Below, piece after piece: positions 59,443 through 64,000 of a DNA stretch of 64,000 nucleotides. Positions within the stretch are counted from its first letter, which is position 1. The number at the start of each line of letters is the position of its first letter. Below the pieces are notes generated by a model, which searched no databases, was not told where the DNA came from, and saw only the letters and a list, made by a program, of their open reading frames with translations. Both the position numbers and the translations under genes were made by a program. Source of the stretch: Paenibacillus ottowii (lineage in GTDB: Bacteria > Bacillota > Bacilli > Paenibacillales > Paenibacillaceae); contig NZ_VIJZ01000004.1 in the NCBI RefSeq assembly GCF_006874425.1, positions 248,001 through 312,000 on the forward strand, in the 5' to 3' direction.

Positions 59443-59470
59443 TTGATATATATAGATGTCTATGTAATAA
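59443..59470 (+). promoter_or_regulatory. Promoter with operator for a leaderless marR gene
   Basis: TTGATA (59443-59448), 16 bp, TAATAA (59465-59470); the expected start, about seven bases on, is the A of the ATG at 59478. TATAGATGTCTATG (59451-59464) fills the spacer and matches the perfect palindrome at 59918-59931 at 12 of 14 positions. Confidence 0.6.
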
Positions 59471-59477
59471 TGCTTGT

Positions 59478-59900
59478 ATGTTAAAAAATAATGCAGCCGC
59501 CCTTATAGGAACCATTAGAGACTCGATCAATAAATTGATTGTATCTGAGCTCGAATCCTATGGAGTTGAAGGGATTGTACCTACTCATGGTGGAATATTG
59601 ATGTTCCTGTATCAAACGGATGGACTTTCGATTAAGGAATTGACGCAAAAAATTGCTCGTCAGCAGCCCACAGTCACTGTTTTGATCGACAAGCTAGTGA
59701 AGTTGGGGTATGTAGAAAGAAAAAAAGAAAGGGAGGATAGCCGAGTTACTCTGATCTATCTTACCGAGAAGGGGAAAGAGCTGGAGCCTGTATTTGAGAC
59801 GATCTCTAATAAATTAAAAGAAACCATCTATGGTGGTCTCAAAGACGAGGAACAAAAACAACTGGAATATCTGCTGGAGCATGTAAAAAACAGGTTTTAA
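59478..59900 (+). CDS. MarR family regulator
   Basis: A 140-residue winged-helix regulator. Core: LSIKELTQKIARQQPTVTVLIDKLVKLGYVERKKEREDSRVTLIYLTEKGKEL, with the DSR wing. There is no Shine-Dalgarno sequence before the ATG, and the predicted transcription start coincides with it, so the mRNA may be leaderless. The next gene is an NAD(P)H:quinone-type flavoprotein, 74 bases downstream, behind a second copy of the same palindrome. Together they look like an electrophile-sensing detoxification pair. Confidence 0.9.
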   Translation: MLKNNAAALIGTIRDSINKLIVSELESYGVEGIVPTHGGILMFLYQTDGLSIKELTQKIARQQPTVTVLIDKLVKLGYVERKKEREDSRVTLIYLTEKGKELEPVFETISNKLKETIYGGLKDEEQKQLEYLLEHVKNRF

Positions 59901-59917
59901 ATTTTTTTAAGTAAATG

Positions 59918-59931
59918 TATAGATATCTATA
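59918..59931 (+). promoter_or_regulatory. Perfect 14-bp palindrome, likely MarR operator
   Basis: TATAGATATCTATA is its own reverse complement. It lies 44 bp before the oxidoreductase start, with a near-copy over the marR promoter. Confidence 0.65.
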
Positions 59932-59974
59932 TAAATGTCAACAAAATAACCATAAAACATCTGGAGGTCTGAAT

Positions 59975-60556
59975 ATGAAACATCTTATTATCTATGCTCA
60001 CTCTAATGCTGAAAGCTTTAATCACGCGATACTGGAAACGGTTGTATCTACCTTGAAGGAAAAAGGTGACGAAGTCGTTGTACGTGATCTATACGCTCTT
60101 GATTTTCAACCGGTATTAAAACCTGAGGATACTGCTGCAATGAGAGCTGGACAAACACCGGCTGATATCAAAGTAGAGCAGGAGTATATCACGCAGTCCG
60201 ATACGATTACGTTTATTTCGCCCATTTGGTGGACAGGTCTTCCTGCGATCCTGAAAGGATACGTAGATCGTGTATTTGCATACGGCTTTGCATATACGGC
60301 TGGTGTAGAAGGGATTAATAAGCTGCTTACAGGTAAAAAAGGGTTTATCGTGAATACACACGGCACGCCCAACGCGATCTACGATGAAATCGGTATGACT
60401 GCAGGATTGAAGCTCACATCAGATACAGGGATTTTTGACTTTGTTGGAATTGAGTCGGTCGGTCACCTGCTGCTGGGAAGTATCGGCTACCTTGATGAAG
60501 ATGGTTACAAAGGATTGTTGAAGCAAGTACGGGACACCGTTCAAACGGTGCTGTAA
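59975..60556 (+). CDS. NAD(P)H:quinone oxidoreductase / flavodoxin-like flavoprotein
   Basis: A 193-residue FMN/FAD flavoprotein of the MdaB/KefF/YwrO group, which makes two-electron reductions of quinones. HLIIYAHSNAESFNHAILETVV is the flavin phosphate site, VVRDLYALDFQPVLKPED the next block, SDTITFISPIWWTGLPAILKGYVDRVFAYGFAY the central signature. GGAGG sits at good distance from the ATG at 59975; the frame from 59915 spans the operator and is not coding. Probably repressed by the upstream MarR protein. Confidence 0.92.
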   Translation: MKHLIIYAHSNAESFNHAILETVVSTLKEKGDEVVVRDLYALDFQPVLKPEDTAAMRAGQTPADIKVEQEYITQSDTITFISPIWWTGLPAILKGYVDRVFAYGFAYTAGVEGINKLLTGKKGFIVNTHGTPNAIYDEIGMTAGLKLTSDTGIFDFVGIESVGHLLLGSIGYLDEDGYKGLLKQVRDTVQTVL

Positions 60557-60603
60557 AGTTAGTTCATACTCGTTCAGAAGCGTAGAAGATTCTTTAAAAG
60601 ATA

Positions 60604-60635
60604 AGGCCAACCAGTATTTACGGGTTGGCTTTTTC
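60604..60635 (+). terminator. Terminator after oxidoreductase gene
   Basis: AAGGCCAACC pairs with GGGTTGGCTTTTT around a short loop. Confidence 0.85.
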
Positions 60636-60644
60636 TTATAAAAG

Positions 60645-60877
60645 CTAGTACCTTTCCAATATAGTCCAGACAATGATCTGATCCTGCTTGTTATTAAGGG
60701 GATATACAAAACTAGCCTTTATATGGTTTATTTTGTCATAATACACTATGGCGTTTAGGCTTTGGGTGGAGTCGTAGCTTTGGTCCACGAAATGGTTACC
60801 CAATTTATTTTTCACATCATTTCAAAATATCTGTAATCTCTATCTTTCGTATGTTTATCGTTAGTTAGCTTAAGCAT
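60645..60877 (-). pseudogene. Small frameshifted hypothetical gene
   Basis: On the minus strand an ATG at 60877, ten bases after GAAGGAG, opens a 21-codon frame ending in EMM and stopping at 60812. The stop overlaps, in another frame, a GTG (60815) that opens 56 protein-like codons (NKLGNHFVDQSYDSTQSL ... IIVWTILERY) to 60645. One base change in length would join them into a 77-residue protein of ordinary composition. Either this is a recently frameshifted gene or two coupled mini-genes. I do not recognise a family. Confidence 0.4.
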
Positions 60878-61087
60878 AGCTTGAAGACTCCTTCACCATA
60901 ACAGAGATTAGCATAGTTCCAGTCGAGCATAATAATTCACAAATAATTCATTGTTAATATCATTGGCAATTCATTATAGTACATAGTATCATATTTAGCT
61001 CAACGTCGAGATAATGAAATTAACCTTTCCTTGAATATGATGAATGCGGATTCTAATGAAAAATAACATAATGTGAGGGTGTACTGG
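60878..61087 (+). other. AT-rich upstream region of degV-type gene
   Basis: About 210 bases without a gene; AT-rich and containing short runs such as AATTCAC/AATTCAT repeats near 60934-60975. No defined promoter. The total gene-poor gap from 60557 is about 530 bases, holding only the terminator and the broken gene. Confidence 0.35.
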
Positions 61088-61918
61088 GTGAGATATAAAA
61101 TCATAGCAGATAGTTGCTGCGACTTAACGACAGAGCTTAAAGAAAAGATGCAAGTAACTACGATTCCATTAAACATGACATTGGGTGAAAAATGCTTCAT
61201 AGATGATGACACATTGGACTTGCCTCAGTTTATGGAAGAGATGAAGGCCTGTACAACCAAGATTGGTTCCGCTTCCCCGTCACCTATGCTATATAAGGAA
61301 GCTTTTCAAGGTGTGCACACTTCATTTGCTATTACATTATCCAGCAACCTGTCCAGTTCGTATTCCAGTGCATTGGTAGCAAAGGATATGGCGGAAGAAG
61401 AGGGGGCGGATGTTCATGTATTCGATTCAAAAAGCGCGTCAGCCGGACAACTCCTGCTAGTTATAAAACTACGCAAGCTGATCGACGAAGGATATCATAA
61501 AAGCGAGATTATCTCCTCCCTGGAGAGCTTTATTAGCAAGATGAAAACCTATTTTGTTTTAGATAACCTGGATAATTTAGTCAAGAACGGACGGATGAAT
61601 AAAATCACTGGTAAGATACTCTCACTTTTGCATATCAGACCCATTTTAGGTTCGGATGGTGACGGAAACATCGCATTATTTACTCAAGCCCGTGGTCAAA
61701 ATCAAATCATTGAAAAGTTGGCAGATACCATTGAAAAAAGCGGTCGGAGTACCGAAGGAGAAAGCATCGTTATTACTCACTGCAATAATCCAGGACTGGC
61801 ACAAAAATTAATGAATACCTTGAAGAATCGCTATCAATTTAAAGATATTCATATTGTGTCCACCAGGGGAATTAGTTCAATGTATGCCAATGACAAAGGA
61901 ATCATTATCGCCTTTTAA
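61088..61918 (+). CDS. DegV family fatty acid-binding protein (FakB-like)
   Basis: A 276-residue cytosolic protein. KIIADSCCDLTTELKEK is the DegV opening (usual DSTADL), then IPLNMTLGEKCFIDDD, KIGSASPSP (usual T-S-x-P-S), ITLSSNLSSSYSSALVAKDMAEEEGADVHVFDSKSASAGQ and KTYFVLDNLDNLVKNGRMNKITGKILSLLHIRPIL, all family blocks. Such proteins hand fatty acids to the FakA kinase for phosphorylation. The GTG at 61088, nine bases after GAGGG, is preferred to that at 61073. Stands alone. Confidence 0.9.
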   Translation: MRYKIIADSCCDLTTELKEKMQVTTIPLNMTLGEKCFIDDDTLDLPQFMEEMKACTTKIGSASPSPMLYKEAFQGVHTSFAITLSSNLSSSYSSALVAKDMAEEEGADVHVFDSKSASAGQLLLVIKLRKLIDEGYHKSEIISSLESFISKMKTYFVLDNLDNLVKNGRMNKITGKILSLLHIRPILGSDGDGNIALFTQARGQNQIIEKLADTIEKSGRSTEGESIVITHCNNPGLAQKLMNTLKNRYQFKDIHIVSTRGISSMYANDKGIIIAF

Positions 61919-61926
61919 AAGTATTT

Positions 61927-61962
61927 TGGGTTTATCCTCGTACGATGGATAAACCCTTTTTT
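61927..61962. terminator. Terminator after degV-type gene
   Basis: GGGTTTATCC pairs with GGATAAACCC around a nine-base loop, followed by TTTTTT. Confidence 0.9.
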
Positions 61963-61992
61963 AGTATACGAGGTCTTTGCAGGAGCATAAGC

Positions 61993-62625
61993 CTATCCCA
62001 ATTTTCGAATAAGGACAGAGGCGTTTACGCTGGTGCGAGTTCCTCCTGCCTGGGTTTGCAAGGTAACAGCAGCAGTAGAGCTATGGTTACGCAGAGTAAG
62101 GACATCACCGCAAGCCAGGGCGAGGATGGCTTGCCCTGTGTTCTGCTGTGTCCCGGCTCCTGAGCCGTACACAGTTCCCTCGGCCAGTGCGCCATTAATA
62201 AAGATGGCGAATTGATTAGGTTCTACACCCGACACTGAAAAATGAATTTCATACTTCCCCGCATCGGCTACAGCAATCTGGGCAGTCCCTGGAAGGTGAG
62301 CAATTCCGGGCGTAAGTATGCCATTCGTATCGAAAGTGACCTCCCCTTCAATCGGAACGACTTGGGGTCTCACATTATAAATATACCCGAACTGCGCTAA
62401 ATCTCCTGCGGCTCTGGAATCCCTATCAGCATCATGATTAATATTCACATGAACCACTTGCTTTTTGACAATAATGTCTTTGTCTTTACCCAATGATTTC
62501 CGTTTCGGGCGGACTCTTTTTTTGGGGGGCATTTCCTCAAATTTCTTTTCTAGCTTATCAAACCAGGCACGGACAAAAACATCTTTTTTACGGCTTTTTT
62601 TTCGCTTCAACTCAGGACGACCCAA
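61993..62625 (-). CDS. BclA C-terminal-domain protein without collagen repeats
   Basis: A 210-residue protein, probably on the spore or cell surface. The N-terminal 65 residues are strongly basic (ELKRKKSRKK, PPKKRVRPKRKSLGKDKD). The C-terminal 110 residues are a BclA_C trimerisation domain: AGKYEIHFSVSG, FAIFINGALAEGTVYGSGAG, TGQAILALACGDVLTLRNHSS, VNASVLIRKLG. In exosporium protein BclA this domain follows a collagen-like region, which is absent here. TTG at 62625 is eight bases after GGAGG; an upstream ATG at 62664 has none. No signal peptide, as usual for spore-surface BclA proteins. Confidence 0.86.
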   Translation of the reverse strand: MGRPELKRKKSRKKDVFVRAWFDKLEKKFEEMPPKKRVRPKRKSLGKDKDIIVKKQVVHVNINHDADRDSRAAGDLAQFGYIYNVRPQVVPIEGEVTFDTNGILTPGIAHLPGTAQIAVADAGKYEIHFSVSGVEPNQFAIFINGALAEGTVYGSGAGTQQNTGQAILALACGDVLTLRNHSSTAAVTLQTQAGGTRTSVNASVLIRKLG

Positions 62626-62763
62626 TACAAACACCTCCAGATGGTTTGTTGTATAGTACTCCATTCATCTAGGGGAGGCATGGATATCTGTCCTGTGTTT
62701 CATAGGAAACCATCTATTTTGACCAAAAACAGGCTTCTGTACAAGGTACTTTCGTCTAGTATG

Positions 62764-62820
62764 TAAAAAAGCACCCCAAATGTATCCTTGGTTGTCATCT
62801 AAGGATACATTTGGGGTGCC
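62764..62820 (-). terminator. Strong terminator of the last transporter gene
   Basis: GCACCCCAAATGTATCCTT pairs perfectly with AAGGATACATTTGGGGTGC. On the minus strand TTTTTTACAT follows, so it ends the transporter transcript. Confidence 0.92.
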
Positions 62821-62835
62821 AATAGTGGGCTTATA

Positions 62836-64000
62836 TCATGATGAAATGGTCTGAAGCCGCTTTTTGCGCACATATAGGGCGTACAGAATGCCGCCAAGGA
62901 GGCACAGGATACAAGCGAAGCCCGCCAGTAACCATGCTGAAGCGACAGCTCCTACACGATCCATACTGTTTCCAAGCCATAAGGGAAGCAGAGCTCCTCC
63001 GACTCCGCCTGCACCGATAAGCAAGCTGGTGGTCGATTCTTCTGTACCTGGCATCATTTTACTGGCAAAAACAAGCGCGATAGAAAAGATGCCAGACATG
63101 CCGAGTCCCAGCAGTGCTATAAGGATAAAGGCGCCAGCAGTGCCTTGGATCAGCGGGAACACACACAGCAGCAGAGTAGCTGCCAGTGAGCTTAGAGCGA
63201 CAAAGATACCGTAGCCGTATCGATCGGCAATGTAGCCTGTAAATAACCGCCCGAAGGCCATTGCCAACCAAAAGCAGGTGACACTGAGTGCTGCTTCGGC
63301 TTGCGTGAGACCGAGTCGCTCGATGAACATGGAGGGCAGGAAATTGGCCAGGCTCATCTCTGTTCCTACGTAGATAAAGAAAAAAACAATAAATAATGCA
63401 AGGAGCTTCCAATTGCCTACAGGGCTGCTTTTAGGAGCCTCAACCCTAGGAGAATTCAGTGTATTAGTGGAACGCTTATGGTTGTCACCACGGTGTTCTT
63501 GTTCGTCCAAGAGAACGTTTAGTGTGCCGAAGGACCCGCGCAGCCAGGCTATAGTGGCTACGGCTGCAAACAAGGAGATGATGGGAAATGCCAGCCGCCA
63601 CCAACCGAGCGCAATAAACTGGCTGGCGATAGCCGGCATAGCCAAGGCGCCAATTCCGAAAAAAACTTCCAGACGGCTCATAGCTGCGCCCGTTCCTTGG
63701 GTAATACCCCCAATCACAATAGTTCCTATGACTGCTTCTACCATGCCAAAGCCAAATCCGGCAGCCGCCCCGACGGCATATAGCCAACCCCAAGGCGGCA
63801 GTATGGAATACAGCACTTCAGCCGCACACAGCAGGAGCAGGGAAAATACCAGACTTCGGCGTTTGCCGAAAGTCCGGGCAAGCCACGGTGACAGTAGGAC
63901 TCCAGCCAGAAAACCGGAAAATTGAGCGAAAATCAGGCTTCCGCCATCTGTATAGCTTCTACCATAATGCTCTAGCAACACGGGCAGTAGAGATCCTACA
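62836..64000 (-). CDS. MFS transporter (5' end outside window)
   Basis: At least 387 residues of a 12-helix transporter, with LARTFGKRRSLVF in the motif A position after helix 2, GFGFGMVEAVIGTIVIGG in helix 4 and GYIADRYGYGIF in the second half. It looks like the fucose-permease or fosmidomycin-resistance type groups, with an internal hydrophilic loop of about 40 residues. The frame stays open to the window edge, past the GTG at 63981, as GSLLPVLLEHYG, which is typical of helix 1, so the true start lies outside. Confidence 0.86.
   Translation of the reverse strand, partial: VGSLLPVLLEHYGRSYTDGGSLIFAQFSGFLAGVLLSPWLARTFGKRRSLVFSLLLLCAAEVLYSILPPWGWLYAVGAAAGFGFGMVEAVIGTIVIGGITQGTGAAMSRLEVFFGIGALAMPAIASQFIALGWWRLAFPIISLFAAVATIAWLRGSFGTLNVLLDEQEHRGDNHKRSTNTLNSPRVEAPKSSPVGNWKLLALFIVFFFIYVGTEMSLANFLPSMFIERLGLTQAEAALSVTCFWLAMAFGRLFTGYIADRYGYGIFVALSSLAATLLLCVFPLIQGTAGAFILIALLGLGMSGIFSIALVFASKMMPGTEESTTSLLIGAGGVGGALLPLWLGNSMDRVGAVASAWLLAGFACILCLLGGILYALYVRKKRLQTISS

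Overview
The window reads as a chromosomal stretch of a spore-forming, motile, low-to-mid-GC Gram-positive bacterium, most likely Paenibacillus (P. polymyxa-like). The signs are strong AGGAGG ribosome binding sites, frequent TTG/GTG starts, a class Ib nrdIE operon, three methyl-accepting chemotaxis proteins, a CcpN-type regulator, a BclA-type spore-surface protein, copper-amine-oxidase-type stalk domains and many carbohydrate-use genes. I see no rRNA, tRNA, insertion sequence, prophage or CRISPR array. The species call is inference.

Layout. 1-1.4 kb: leftward nrdI-nrdE (nrdE cut by the window edge) behind a promoter with two NrdR-like boxes 31 bp apart. 1.5-10 kb: small membrane protein, acetyltransferase, transporter, then a sugar-binding lipoprotein, a LacI regulator and a cytosolic beta-mannosidase. 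10-20 kb: membrane proteins and ywbE, a glycosyltransferase, an ArAE-type exporter, helD, adenine deaminase, then a Crp/Fnr regulator with a G13 tract at its ribosome binding site and a darcynin-family gene. 20-32 kb: a stalk-domain protein, a binding-protein/chemoreceptor operon, a LacY-type symporter, brnQ, and an AraC regulator divergent from an alpha-xylosidase with two 13-bp direct repeats 21 bp apart between them. 32-40 kb: chemoreceptor, three efflux or regulator genes including a marR-MFS operon with operators inside a consensus promoter, an fsa-type aldolase, a CcpN-like regulator that appears to start at AUU, TraX and a polysaccharide deacetylase. 40.9-46.5 kb: a stand-alone NRPS module (condensation remnant, adenylation, carrier, reductase) downstream of a chemoreceptor. 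47-57.5 kb: rpiA-vanZ, an MhqR-like MarR gene, a cobalamin-binding protein with the CarH-type W-x9-EH signature next to a sensor-less hybrid histidine kinase, then transporter, nucleotidyltransferase, SGNH hydrolase, TPR and NlpC/P60 genes. 57.6-64 kb: an iron alcohol dehydrogenase with a Rex-like site, a MazG-like gene, an apparently leaderless marR plus quinone oxidoreductase sharing an operator, a broken small gene, DegV, the BclA-C protein and a transporter running off the end.

The best candidate for an undescribed system is 49.5-52.3 kb. A cobalamin protein with all the signature residues of B12 photoreceptors, but no DNA-binding domain, sits 56 bp upstream of a soluble hybrid kinase that has no sensor domain of its own. 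A two-protein light- or cobalamin-responsive phosphorelay is the natural reading. Other strong signals are the chemoreceptor paired with an orphan binding protein, the minimal reductive NRPS, the poly-G tract in the Crp/Fnr gene with its predicted target operator at about -41.5, and a set of regulator/operator pairs that can be read straight from the DNA.
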